The notes: generated by a model not told the origin, from the sequence alone. A DNA stretch of 64,000 nt from Euleptes europaea (GCF_029931775.1 NC_079312.1:9307821-9371820); one strand, 5' to 3'; counted from the first letter of the stretch, positions 44,124 through 54,140 are shown. Numbers and translations: made by a program.

Positions 44124-44199
44124 GTAAGCCTGAGATCTTTAAAAAAAGTCTCCCACAGACATAGGATCATCTGTCTCTTCCCTTTCATTTTTATCAAAG

Positions 44200-44267
44200 C
44201 TGACTGTGTGAACACTATGAACGGCTCTTGTGACGGACAACCCCCGTCACCTTCTCTGCCAGATCAG
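44200..44267 (+). CDS. Gene 4 possible alternative linker exon B
   Basis: 68 bp after 'ttatcaaag' and before GTAATC. It has the same entry and exit phases as exon A and ends SLPDQ. Using both A and B would shift the frame, so they would be mutually exclusive. The acceptor is weaker than that of exon A. It could be a duplicated, unused exon. Confidence 0.4.
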
Positions 44268-44664
44268 GTAATCCCGGGATCTTTAAGAACAGCTTCTCAC
44301 CTGGCAGCAAGCTTAGTGAGGGGCCCTGTGAAAAAAGTTTGATTGTCACAGGGTTTCCGTTGACTCATGTAGTTTAGTTTGAATGATGTTTGTTCATTTT
44401 TCTCTCAGAACAGCATAGGGACTATAAGGTCTGCTATGTGTGTGTGGGTAAGAATCACTTTTACTATGGCAGAAAGGCTTTCTGCTATACCAGGATCTTC
44501 CACCATGTCCATAATGTCGTGAAGCATCTTCCTTTTCCAATTTTTTAAATTTTTATTGGAACAACCAGTCTGAAAAAGAGTTTTGGAGAACTTGGAAGTT
44601 TGCACACTGTTATGTGCCATTAGGTTGGTCCTCATAAAAGATGTCCTGCAGGTTGTGTTGTGTT
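44268..44664. other. Intron of gene 4, unassigned
   Basis: No feature recognised. Confidence 0.35.
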
Positions 44665-45012
44665 TAAAGGAGGGGCTTGGCTTAATGGCAAAGCCTCTGC
44701 TTGGCAGGCAGACAATCTCAGGTTAAATCCCTGGCATCTCCAGTTAAAAGGATGAGGTAAGCCAAGGATCTAACTCAGTAAAAGGCAGGTTCCTTTAGAG
44801 AGGGGACCATGGTTGGGTTGTGGTACATCTCCTTGACATGTAGAAGGTCCAGGTTCAGTTCCTGGCATCTCCAATCAGAAGGACTGAGGTAGCAGGCAAT
44901 AGAAAAGACCTCATCCTGAGATCCTGGAAAGTCGCTGCCAGTCTGAGTAGACAAGGCTGACCTAGAGGGATCAATGGTCTGATTCACTAGAAGGCAACTT
45001 AATTTGTTCATG
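44665..45012 (+). repeat. Two tRNA-Ala-like SINEs
   Basis: 44665-44795 and 44800-45012 each have a tRNA-like head with 'ggttaaatccctggcatctc' or 'ggttcagttcctggcatctc'. They are followed by a body with 'gagatcctggaaagtcgctg'. SINE copies, not tRNA genes. Confidence 0.65.
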
Positions 45013-45180
45013 TGTAAATGTCTTTTGCCAGAAGAAACCCCAGTTAGCCTATGTTTGATGACCATCTCAGGAGCCCAAGAACAGGGACTGTGAGGTTTAA
45101 AAGTTTTATATAATGAAAAGCAATGGGGTGAATATACTGGTTGTTACTATGTACTGTTGCATTTTAATTTACAAAAAGAA

Positions 45181-45292
45181 AGAATGATGGTCTGTGAGGA
45201 GCAAATGTTTTCTTCTTCTTTCAGGGCCTGGTGACCCTGGACTCTGGTTATTCTGATGACAGAATGATGGTCTGTGAGGAGCAAATGTGTTC
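45181..45292 (+). pseudogene. Partial duplicate of the KRAB exon acceptor region
   Basis: A false copy of the KRAB exon border, 'ttctttcagggcctggtgac' (45220-45239), is followed by unrelated sequence. It is flanked by two copies of 'gaatgatggtctgtgaggag' (about 45182 and 45263). No KRAB domain follows. Confidence 0.55.
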
Positions 45293-45415
45293 TTAGAATC
45301 ATAGAGTTGGAGGGGACCACCAGGGTCATCTAGTCCAAACCCCTGCACAATGCAGGAAATTCATAACTACCTCCCCCACTCACCCCCAGTGACCTCTACT
45401 CCATGCCTAGAAGAT
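45293..45415 (-). repeat. CR1 LINE 3' end, minus orientation
   Basis: Starts 'agaatcatagagttggagg'. It lies between the false and the real KRAB acceptors. Confidence 0.7.
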
Positions 45416-45460
45416 AGTCAAGATGCTCTCCCTCTCATCATCTGCTGCTTCTTCTTTCAG

Positions 45461-45587
45461 GGCCTGGTGACTTTCGAAGAGGTGTCTGTGCATTTCACTG
45501 AGGAGGAGTGGGCGCTGCTGGATCCGAGCCAGAGAGACCTCCATTGGGAAGTGATGCTGGAGAATTTTGCCAACGTGACCGGTCGGG
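45461..45587 (+). CDS. Gene 4 KRAB-A exon
   Basis: 127 bp, acceptor 'cttctttcag', donor G|GTGAGG. Encodes [17 protein letters not shown] and then [22 protein letters not shown] and EEW are intact. It ends with one base of a split codon, in phase with the KRAB-B exon. Confidence 0.94.
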
Positions 45588-45727
45588 GTGAGGTGTCCTA
45601 TTTCCCTGGGTTGCTAAAATCAGGGGAGGGCTTGAACCCGGGCCTGAAATCAGCAGAGGACACCATGGGGGCAAAGAAACTCACGTGCAATCCAGACAAG
45701 ATGATGATGGAGGTGAAGATGGAGAAG

Positions 45728-45895
45728 AAGGAGGAGTTGGTTTTTATATGCCAACTTTAAGAGTACTGTGACTAGCCCAAGGTCACCCAGCAGGCTTCAT
45801 GTGTAGGAGTAGGTTAACCAACCCAGCTCACCAGATTAGAATCCACCGCTCCAAACCACCGCTTTTAACCACTACACCTCGCTGGCTGGAGGTGT
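45728..45895 (-). repeat. tRNA-derived SINE, minus, partial
   Basis: Begins 'gaggagttggtttttatatg' and ends 'ccactacacctcgctggc'. The middle is shortened. Confidence 0.65.
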
Positions 45896-46224
45896 TGTCA
45901 ACTGGCGAGAGAGGTGATTCAGGGTTATGTATATAACCTACTTTGCATGGCATGGGTGTTACATAACAGAAATAATAAAAGCATTTTAAATCAATTTTTA
46001 AAAAATAATTGTACAAATGTTACAAAGTAATATTAATATCTGGTCTTTTCCCTTCCTGTGAAGTACACTCTTGGCTTCTTCTCCATTGGCAGGTGGGAAG
46101 GGGGGCACGTCAAGCCAAAGTGTGCAAGCGGATGCTGTTTTTCAGCACTGTCCAGACAAAATATCTTCCACCCCCCAACACAAACACACTTGTATATTTA
46201 TGAGAAAGAGTTAAAATACCTAGG

Positions 46225-46700
46225 GAGCCAGAGTTGTGTAGTGGTTACAGTGTGAGAACAACGTTCAAATCTCTGCTCTCACACAGAAACTCACTTGGTG
46301 ACTTTGGGCCAGTCACATACGTTCTCAGCCTGACCCACCTCACAGGGTTGTTCTGAGGATAAAATGGAGGAGAAAAGAACGATATAAGCTGCTTTGGATC
46401 CTCACTGTGGAGAAAAGTAGGGTATAAATGCAGTAAATAAATGAGAGCCAGTGTGGTGTAGTGGTTAAAGTGTCGGACTAGAATCTGAGAAACCTGGGTT
46501 TGAATCCTCACTCTGCCATGGAAATGTGCTGGGTGACCCTGGGCTACTCACACACTCTCAGCCTTGACCCTGGCAAGTATTTGGATGGGAATTACCAGGG
46601 TTGTGATGTGGAGGCAGGCTAAGGGAAACCACCTCTGAATGTCTCTTGCCTAGTAAACCCTACAGGGTTGCCATAATTTAGCTGTGACTTGACAGCAAAA
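46225..46700 (+). repeat. Three SINEs in a row
   Basis: 46225-46440 and 46443-46565 are tRNA-derived SINEs ('gagccagtgtggtgtagtgg'). 46565-46700 is the 3' two-thirds of a 5S-type SINE, fused directly to the second copy and ending in (AAAT)n. Confidence 0.7.
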
Positions 46701-46921
46701 TAAATAAATAAATAAATAATAAAAGTCAATAAACAAAACTAGATTAAATAAAATAGGAAATAAATCAGAAATAAGTAGATAAAACCTTGTTTTTGCTACT
46801 TCTGCTGACACAGAGTGGGGGTGAGACAAGCTTTAGCAAGAAAGGCTGGCTTAGAATCTCAGGATATTTTTGCAGTTAGGCATCCAAAGCTTTTCTTATA
46901 CTTTTTTCCTTTTCTCCTCAG

Positions 46922-47017
46922 AGGGAGCTCTGATTCCTAATCCCAATCTCATCTCTTTGTGCAAAGAAGGGGAACCTCTGTTTACCCAGGGCTCTGAAAG
47001 AGGAAAGAGATCTAGAG
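46922..47017 (+). CDS. Gene 4 KRAB-B-like exon
   Basis: 96 bp, acceptor 'tctcctcag', donor GTAGAC. It reads EGALIPNPNLISLCKEGEP and then LFTQGSERGKRSR. This matches the pattern of a KRAB B box (position of P-x-P, LI, and the E-rich end). Entry and exit phases are equal (32 codons), so it can be included or skipped without changing the frame. No counterpart was found in genes 1, 2, 3 or 5. Confidence 0.7.
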
Positions 47018-47708
47018 GTAGACGTTTGAGTGGTTGACTGCTATATCGCAGTATTGGTTTATTGATTTTAAATATTTCTCTCCTTTCCCCGTGGCTCACA
47101 GTGGCTTACAAACTGAGATTTAAAATGTAAACTCCCCAAATAAACCTGTTCCCCCCTTAAAAATGCCTGCAATGGACACCCCATTATAAACCCTAAGGAA
47201 TAAAATATCCTTGAAGCATCACCTCTAGAAATGGCTTCCCCCCTTCTCAGGCAGCCCATTCCATAGTGGGGGGAGCCATGATAGAAAAAGCACAGACTGC
47301 TGTTGATGTTAGGCAGACTGCTGTAAGTAGGGTTTCCAGGCCATGCCTGGCACCAACAGAAGTTTGAGGGTTGGGGGACATGGGGGGTGGTGCATTGTAG
47401 CACAATGAAATGATGGTGGGGAGCTCTAGGAATTTTCAAAAACTCTGTAGTAAAACTATAGACTTTCCATTGATTCCTAGAGCTACCCATCATTACTTCT
47501 GAGTTTTCCTGCTGAAATGATAAACATGTTTTTAATGTCTGGTGTGATCAGTCTGTCTAATTCTCAGTTGTTTATAAAAGAATGAATCAAAATGATATGT
47601 ATTATGGTTTGTCCATCACAGTAGCTAATTGGGACAATTTCTTAATTTCAGGCTCAATTTCTCCTTCTGTTTCTTACCAGTTGTTTTTTTCTGCCTTTGT
47701 CCTAGCAG
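47018..47708. other. Intron of gene 4 before the finger exon
   Basis: Nothing recognised apart from the TAGCAG double acceptor at 47703-47708. Confidence 0.4.
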
Positions 47709-48826
47709 GAGACAGATGGGCAATTGGGCATCAGGGAGACCCATTGGGGACATTGTTGGAGACAGCCAGATGTAAGGAAGAAGCAGGGCACAGAAGGAAA
47801 AATGAAGTGAAACAGAAGACCAGGAATGCACCTGCTCCTCACCGTAGCAGCTGCAAAGACATCCCAATCCAAGGAAAAATGTCCACAAGGAATGAAAAGA
47901 CTAAGTGCCCTGTATGTGAGAAATGCTTCACACGGAAATCCAGCCTCAATCTTCACTGGACAATCCACACAGGGGAGAAGCCTTTTAAATGCTCCGAGTG
48001 TGGGATGAGCTTCAGACGAAAGGATAAACTGATTAGACACCAGGGAATCCATACGGGAGAGAAACCGTATGCTTGCCTGGAATGCAGAAAGAGCTTCAGA
48101 GACAGAATAAATCTTATCTCCCATCTAAGAATCCACACAGGGGAGAAACCATATGAATGCCTGGAATGTGGGGAAAACTTCACATGGAGAAAAACACTGA
48201 TTTACCATCAAAGAATCCACACAGGGGAGGAGCCACATAAATGCCTGGAGTGTGGAAAGAGCTGCAGTACAGGATGGGACCTTGCAAGGCATCAGAGAGT
48301 CCACACAGGAGATAAACCATTTAAATGCCTGGTGTGTGGGAAGACCTTCACTCGTAATACAAACCTTATAGCGCATAAAAAAATGCACACAGGGGAACAA
48401 CTCTATAAATGCTTCGATTGCGGAAAGAGTTTTTGTCAAGGCCCTGCCCTTACCAGACATCAGAGAATCCACACAGGGGAGAAACCATATAAATGTTCAG
48501 AGTGCGGAAAAAGCTTCAACCTGAGCACGACCCTTACCAGACATCAGAGAATCCACACGGGGGAGAAACCGTATCAGTGCTCAGAGTGTGGAATGAGCTT
48601 CACTTGGAGCTCAACCCTAAGTTCACATCAAAGAATCCACACAGGGGAAGAAAGCATATCAGTGTCCAGAGTGCGGAAAGATTTTCAGCAAGAGGAACAG
48701 GCAAACTTCCCATCAGAGAACACACAAAGAGGAGAATCCATGACTCCTAGAAATTACAAGAATATCGGGTGGAGAACAGATCTTTCCATCAAAGAATTCA
48801 CACAAAAGCTTATGAATACAACTTGA
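47709..48826 (+). CDS. Gene 4 zinc-finger exon, 9 intact C2H2 fingers (SCAN-KRAB zinc-finger protein)
   Basis: Last coding exon, starting GDRWAIGHQG in phase after the KRAB-B exon. With all exons the protein is about 669 aa (about 637 without KRAB-B). A linker with CKDIPIQGKM precedes nine fingers; finger 1 has the HW signature. Finger 6 is followed by a TGEQL linker. A tenth finger is present in the DNA at about 48650-48735 but lies in another frame because of one extra base near 48648, so the protein instead ends with an unrelated tail of about 55 residues. Fingers 4 to 6 resemble the types in genes 1 and 2 (TWRKTLIY, STGWDLAR, TRNTNLIA), which links all four KRAB genes. Likely nuclear repressor; target unknown. 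Confidence 0.92.
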
Positions 48827-49184
48827 AATGTCTACAAAATTATGGAGAACCTCACCACTTACTTAAAAAAAAAGTATCATAGAAATCATATTACTTTAAA
48901 AACAAGATGTTAAAAGCTCTTTCATACATCAGGTTCTTTATTTGCCAAAGTAAGCACTTCAAAATACTCTTAGGATCTCTCTTATCACCCTGTAAACCAC
49001 CCTGACTTTATGTTGCAACTTAATGTGATTTTGGGGGAAGGAGTTCCTTAAAATTCATAATTGGAAGCAATCTTGAATATGTCTTTGGCATTCCACAGTG
49101 TTGCATTGTTCTCTCTGTGTTTGAAAGTTGTTTAACTTGGAACATTTGTAAAGATCTCCTGACAATGAATGATCTTGAAGGGTA
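48827..49184. other. 3' flank of gene 4
   Basis: No clear polyadenylation signal. No other feature recognised. Confidence 0.4.
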
Positions 49185-49388
49185 CTGAGTCCTGGAGCAT
49201 CTTAGAGACCAACAAGATTTCCAGGGTATGTATAAGCTTGCAAAAGTCAACGCTCCCTTCGACAGATAACACAGAAGGGATCTTTGACTCTCAAAAGCTT
49301 CTACTCTGGAAATCTTGTTGGTCTCTAAGGTGCTACTGGATTCAAATCTAACTGTTCTACTGCAGACCAAGACGGCTACCCACCTGAA
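49185..49388 (+). mobile_element. Palindromic Penelope-like element, third subfamily
   Basis: The inverted arms share 'gagaccaacaagatttcc' on the left and 'ggaaatcttgttggtctc' on the right. The long right end reads 'accaagacggctacccacct'. The hammerhead-like core is eroded ('tctcaaaagctt' in place of the GAAA-type motif). Confidence 0.6.
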
Positions 49389-49589
49389 ACTATCTTGAAA
49401 GGTGTATCTTTGCTATTGCATTGCAAGAGAGAAACTAGGAGTTTCAGAAATTCTGTTGAACGGTGCACCCAGATGATGTAGGTGGTATTCAGTTACTTGT
49501 CACATTCTCATTAGTGGCGATTTAGTGGTAGTTTTGAAGAAGTCTGTAAAAATGAAGGGTGCTGGTATTCCCAGTCTGTTCTACACATG

Positions 49590-49800
49590 AACTCATAAAG
49601 CTGTTTTATGTTGAGTCAGACTCTTGGTCTATCAAAATGAGTCTTTTCTACTTTGACTGGCAGTCACTTTCCAGGATCTCTGCTGGAGGTCTTTCAGATT
49701 GCCTGTTAGATCATCCTTTCCAGTGGAGATGCCGGGGATTGAACCTGGGGCCTTCTGCATGCCAAGCAGATACTGCAAATATGAGTCACAGCCCCTCTCT
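49590..49800 (-). repeat. tRNA-Ala-like SINE, minus orientation
   Basis: Ends with 'gggattgaacctggggcctt' and 'gcatgccaagcagatac'; the left part matches the tail of 44800-45012. Confidence 0.65.
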
Positions 49801-50184
49801 CAGGTGGGTGGACAGTTGTTTAATGTCTGTGTTAGCCGCTTTGAGCCATGATTTCAGATAGAAAGGCCTGCCAGCCCTCTGTGACTCCAGCTACAAACCT
49901 ACACGGGCGAGATGCTTACCCAAAGGTGTCAATTTTTAGTCTGCTTTACATAGCCCGGGTGGAACTGGGTAACAATCAGTGGGTTTATTTCAGTGGCTCC
50001 TTTCCACTAAGTAGCAGTTCTTCCTGCAACAGAAAGACTTTTCCTCCAGTGGAGAAAGTCTCCTCACTTAGTGAAAGTAAATTATTGGATCCTACCTTTG
50101 TGTGTGTGACATGTTTCTTAGGTCCCTGAAGAAATTTGGAATCTTAATATAAAGGCCCTACCTGAGTCTGGCAGATGCTAGTCA
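49801..50184. other. Unassigned spacer
   Basis: No feature recognised. Confidence 0.35.
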
Positions 50185-50430
50185 TAGGAACATCAGAAGA
50201 CCCCTGCTGGATCAGACCAGTGGTCCATCTAGTCCAGCATACAGTGGCCAACCAGTTAATCTTGGGGGCCAGCAACAGGGCATAGAGGCCAAGGCCTTCC
50301 CCTGATGTTGCCTCCTGGCACTAGTATTCAGAAGATAACTGTCTCTGAACATGGAGGCTCCCTTTAGTCACCATGACTAATAGCCACTGATAGACCTTTC
50401 CTCCATAAATCTGTCTAATCCCCTTTTACA
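50185..50430 (-). repeat. CR1-type LINE 3' end, minus orientation
   Basis: Contains 'tggatcagaccagtggtcca' and 'agataactgtctctgaaca'. More complete than the split copy at 8075-8885. Confidence 0.7.
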
Positions 50431-51059
50431 GCCACCTATGCCTGTGGCCATGTCAGCAGGAAATGCTGTGTACCCTCCCACCATGCTCAAGCTGAGAGAG
50501 GAGGAAGTGTCCTTCACACCGGTCCACCTCCACCTCTCTCCTGACCCTGCTCCTTGGAACCTGGAGAGTAAGAGCCAACATGTCCTCCTCAGCCACTTTC
50601 CCTCTGCCCTACAAAGACCTTGGCTGATCCTTAGGCCTGCTCTTTTGGTGGCTCCACCCCTCTGGTACTCTTCAGTTAAAAGCCAGGCACCTAAAGGATA
50701 GTAAGGTTGGCACCACTCAAACCTCAAGGGGAAGGACATTCCAATGGTGAGGTGCCACCACCGATAAAGCCCTGTCTCTGGTTACCACCTGCCTCAGCTC
50801 TGGAGGCGGGGGCACGGAGATCAGGGTTTGGGAAAGAGGATTTTACGCATGTGTATATCGGACCCCTTTGGGGGAATTTCCCTGCCTTTAAAAACCTGCT
50901 CCTTGAATTTAATTTCCCTGTAAAATGTACAAATTGGTATACAATCATCTGTTTCTACTATCTTATAAAAACTGTTGCCAAGACAGATCTGGCATGTGGT
51001 CCCTGAGAGGAGTCCTGGAAAGCAGGCCCAACCCTGCAAGCTGTTATGTGGTAGATGTT
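50431..51059. other. Unassigned spacer
   Basis: Open frames of 87 to 120 codons on both strands have no domain and overlap each other. I do not call a gene. Confidence 0.35.
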
Positions 51060-51258
51060 ATTTATTTTGACCCAAGTTGTTTATTTTGACTCAAGTGGCT
51101 GACATCCTTCTCTTCTCCTTTTTACCCTCCTTTTACCTGTGAGGTAGGTTGTTGAGAGTGTATGGGTTGAGAGTGCATGGGTTGCCTAGGGTGATTCAGT
51201 GATCTTCCATGGCAGAATGGGGGGATTCGAACTTGGGTCTCGCAGATCCTACTTTGAC
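51060..51258 (-). repeat. tRNA-derived SINE, minus orientation
   Basis: 'ggattcgaacttgggtctcg' marks the B box. Its right end takes part in a tandem duplication (see 51218-51376). Confidence 0.65.
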
Positions 51259-51376
51259 TCGCCAAGAGTGAAAGAGTTAAAGCCAAAGAATCTGGTGGGG
51301 GGATTCGAACCTGGGTCTCGCAGATCCTACTTCGGCTCGCCAAGGATCAATTAAACAGTTAAAGCCAAAGAATCTG
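51218..51376 (+). repeat. Tandem duplication, about 80 bp, two copies
   Basis: Each copy runs from 'ggggggattcgaac' to 'aaagccaaagaatctgg', joining the end of a SINE to the start of a leader-like sequence. Confidence 0.75.
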
Positions 51377-51450
51377 GATGACTGGAAAGGCTTCTTTCTG
51401 CAAAACCCCTTCCCAGGGGCCTTTGACCCCCCTCCCCAAAGATCTGGGTG
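51263..51450 (+). pseudogene. Decayed copy of the zinc-finger gene leader
   Basis: Contains 'gagttaaagccaaagaatct', 'ggaaaggcttcttt' and 'aaagatctgg', as in the leaders of genes 2 to 4. The donor position reads GTGTTT instead of GTGAGTT. No KRAB or finger exons belong to it. Confidence 0.45.
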
Positions 51451-51659
51451 TTTTCCAAGTGCATTTCGGTGAAGAGGAGTCCCAGAGTGATAGGGAAGAG
51501 TTAGGGGGAAATGCAAGGCAGGAAAAGGAGGAGGAAGTGGGGAAAGCTGTTCCAGTTGGGGAGGTGCTCAGCCATGAACGAAGTAGGGGGGAAACATCCA
51601 TGGAGGCAGTTTGGGAGGAAGAGCCTGGGCTCACTAAAAAAGAGGCATGGCTTGTAAAG

Positions 51660-52075
51660 GTACTATGGTTGCTAATCTCCAGGTGGGACCTGGAGCTGTC
51701 CCAGAATTACAGCTGATTTCTAGGGGACAGAAATCAGTTCCCCTTCCCCTGGAGAAAACAGCTGCTTTGGAAGGTGGACTCTGCTGCGTTATGCACTAAA
51801 CCCCATCCTCTCCAGGATCCCCTCCCGAATTTCCAGGAATTTTCCTAGGCCACAGCTGGCCAGCCTAACTGCCAACCTCCAAGTGGGGCCTTGAGATCTC
51901 CCAAAATTGCAACTGATCTCCAGACTAGACTCATCATTTCCCCGGGAGAAAGTGGCTGCTTTAGAAGGTGGACTCTATGGCATTATATACCACTGAGGTC
52001 TCTCCCCTCTCCAAACTCTGCCCTCCCCAAGTGCCACCCTCTCCAGGAATTTCCCAGCGTGGAGTTGGCAATTCT
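51660..52075. mobile_element. Two MITEs with AGGGTTGCCA-type ends
   Basis: 51660-51860 and 51868-52075 are adjacent copies of the family, each with the 'ctgatctcc'-like inner motif and 'ggcatta' near the middle. Confidence 0.5.
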
Positions 52076-52177
52076 AGCAAGCTGTTCATCTAAGTTTCTT
52101 CTGGAAGTTTCTTCCAGAAGAAACTTCCAGAAGAAACTTTCGGAAGAAACTTAGATGAGCAGCTTGCTAGAATTGCC
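52067..52177. repeat. Near-perfect 111-bp palindrome
   Basis: The left 'ggcaattctagcaagctg' and the right 'cagcttgctagaattgcc' are inverted copies, and the pairing continues inward through 'catctaagtttcttc' and 'gaagaaacttagatg'. The end of the neighbouring MITE is included. Confidence 0.8.
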
Positions 52178-52316
52178 ATCAGGGAGTTTTTCTCACCCAC
52201 TCTACAAAGTCAGGATGTCTATACAGCATCCATTCCCTAGGCGGCTTAACTGAAGCCCGTGCCTTTGGACTTCGGAGGAATTGAAATTAGTTTAATCCGC
52301 CTTCTATGAGTCCGGG

Positions 52317-52500
52317 TTTTATTTATTTATTTACTTTATTTCTATCCCTACCTTATCCCCTTTGGGGACCCAAAGCGGCTGATATGCCAGAAAACTGGAT
52401 CACACAGAGAACAAAATCAAGACAATCTGTTATTGGGATCTTCGCTTTTTGTACTCCCTGGAGCTAACAGCCCATGTTAGTGATGATTCCCTCCTTTAGA
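52317..52500. repeat. SINE tail fragment and unassigned sequence
   Basis: 52317-52385 resembles the tail of a minus-strand tRNA SINE ('tttatttatttactttattt' and 'ggggacccaaagcgg'). Confidence 0.45.
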
Positions 52501-52503
52501 TTA

Positions 52504-52770
52504 GTTTAAACTGTATATTGGAGTGACAAAAATATTTTCTGGCAGGGCATGAGCTTTCGTGAGCCAGCTGCGGCTCACGAAAGCTCATACCCTGCCAGAA
52601 AATATTTTTGTCAATCCTATATACAGTTTAAACAGATACCTGAAGAAGTGAGCTGTGGCTCACGAAAGCTCATACCCTGCCAGAAAATATTTTTGTTAGT
52701 CTTTAAGGTGCTACTGGACTCTTGCTCTTTTCTACTACTGCAGACAGACTAACACGGCCACCCACTGTGT
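52504..52770 (+). mobile_element. Complex palindromic Penelope-like element with copied flank
   Basis: An inverted repeat (52504-52565 with 52572-52633) includes both element sequence and about 20 bp of neighbouring DNA ('gtttaaactgtata'). A second complete arm follows (52634-52770) with CTGAAGA, a 6-bp stem and GAAAGCTC, ending 'cggccacccactgtg'. Confidence 0.6.
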
Positions 52771-53076
52771 ATATAGGACTGTCATTTGGGTGTCATTTTT
52801 AAATTGGTTAGCTTTTAAGATTTCTATCCATTTTTTTGGTATTGATAAATTGTAAATTTACGCTGTTGTTAGCCGCTCATGCTGGGAAAGGGCGGGGTAG
52901 AACTAGAAAAACAAAAAACATACCTAATAAACAATGCGGTATACGGGGGGGGGGGGCTGCTTACACTTTTCAGTGGCAATGATAATAAGGAACAAAATCC
53001 ATGTATCTTTTATTGGGGCCAACCAAAATGCCATAAAACATAGTGCAAGTTTTCCAGCTCAACAGGACTCCTGATC

Positions 53077-53337
53077 TTTTTTTTTTAATTTATTTTCTTA
53101 TTAAGTCACATACAATTTCAATATTGTCATCTTCAGAGTTACATAAAACAAAACAGTTTCAAACTAATCAGCCTAATCAAAATGGACTTTTTCTGACTTC
53201 TCTTCTCTATCAAATTAATATCTATATAATCCCCTCTGTATTTGTTTTCTAATTCGTTACAATTCATTGCATCATTTCATCCTATGGGCTTTAATTGTTA
53301 AATACTTCATCCTTTCATCATTAATCAGTTGAATTAT
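53077..53337 (-). mobile_element. Short L1-like insertion, minus orientation
   Basis: Starts with a T-run (the reversed A tail) and is bounded by the 14-bp duplication CAGGACTCCTGATC (53063-53076 and 53338-53351). No coding part remains. Confidence 0.65.
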
Positions 53338-53383
53338 CAGGACTCCTGATCAGACCGCACAAGAACCCAGTTCCCTTTAGGAA

Positions 53384-53662
53384 AACTGGTTCCCAACCAG
53401 GGGTCCGTGGACCCCCAGGGGCCCGCGAGAGCTAAATTAAGGTCCGGGAAACAAAGTTATAAACCCCTAATTTTCAATTAAAAGTTCTCTATTATAAAAT
53501 ATATATATTCAAATATTATTCTAAGCTTAATGTTTAATCATAACAGTTATGATTAAAGTTTATTTTCAAATTCTCTGAATTTTTGTTTTGGACCTTGGGG
53601 TCCCTGCACCGAACAAAAAAGTCCTAGGGGTCCCTGGTCAAAAAAAGGTTGGGCACCACTGC
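53384..53662. mobile_element. hAT-type MITE, uninterrupted copy
   Basis: About 279 bp, matching 10282-10809 without its insertion. Ends 'actggttcccaacc' and 'ggttgggcaccact'. The 8-bp flank TTTAGGAA occurs on both sides (53376-53383 and 53663-53670). Confidence 0.82.
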
Positions 53663-53723
53663 TTTAGGAAAACTGGCCTTCCTGCAGTATTCTCCCCCCA
53701 AGACCCCCTCTCCAAGACCCCTC

Positions 53724-53731
53724 TATAAAAA
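53724..53731 (+). promoter_or_regulatory. Possible TATA box of gene 5
   Basis: TATAAAAA is followed by a CpG-rich segment and a strong splice donor at 54070. No CpG-rich region like this occurs before the other genes. Confidence 0.4.
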
Positions 53732-53754
53732 AAGCTCTCTTTTTGCGCCTTCCA

Positions 53755-54069
53755 AGGTGATGAACCCCCAGTTGCAAAGACGGATTCAAAAGTCTCCCTC
53801 CAGGGAAATCAACCCGAGCATCACCCCGAAGGCTTCCTTCTGCCCATTGCAGGAGCGGGGAGCAAGTTTTGCAGACGCGTTGCATTGAAGCTTTGCAGAA
53901 GAGCTGGCGTGCACGAGACTTCGCGCTGCGAGAGCGGGAGGAAAACTGGGACCGCCTCTTCCTTCCTTCCAAAAAAATATATATGTTGCTTTGTGTTTTT
54001 TAATGGTGTGTGGCTGCAGCTCAGGTTTGCAGCGCGAGAACTTTGCAGTGCAAAGGCGAATGGGTGCGG
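53755..54069 (+). other. Gene 5 non-coding first exon (predicted)
   Basis: A CpG-containing stretch ('cgcgctgcgagagcggg', 'gcagcgcgagaac') ends with donor G|GTAAGTG at 54070. The start is inferred from the TATA-like motif at 53724. Open frames on the minus strand here are not convincing as genes. Confidence 0.4.
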
Positions 54070-54112
54070 GTAAGTGAAGAGGGGATGCGGGACGGAGGGA
54101 GGGATTCTCCAC

Positions 54113-54140
54113 GAGGAGGAGGAGGAGGAGGAGGAGGAAG
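54113..54140 (+). repeat. (GGA)n microsatellite
   Basis: About eight or nine 'gga' units in a row. Confidence 0.85.

Noticed and set aside
50377-50739. Overlapping open frames at 50.4-51.0 kb as genes
   Set aside because: No domain, no codon-usage signal, overlapping frames on both strands.
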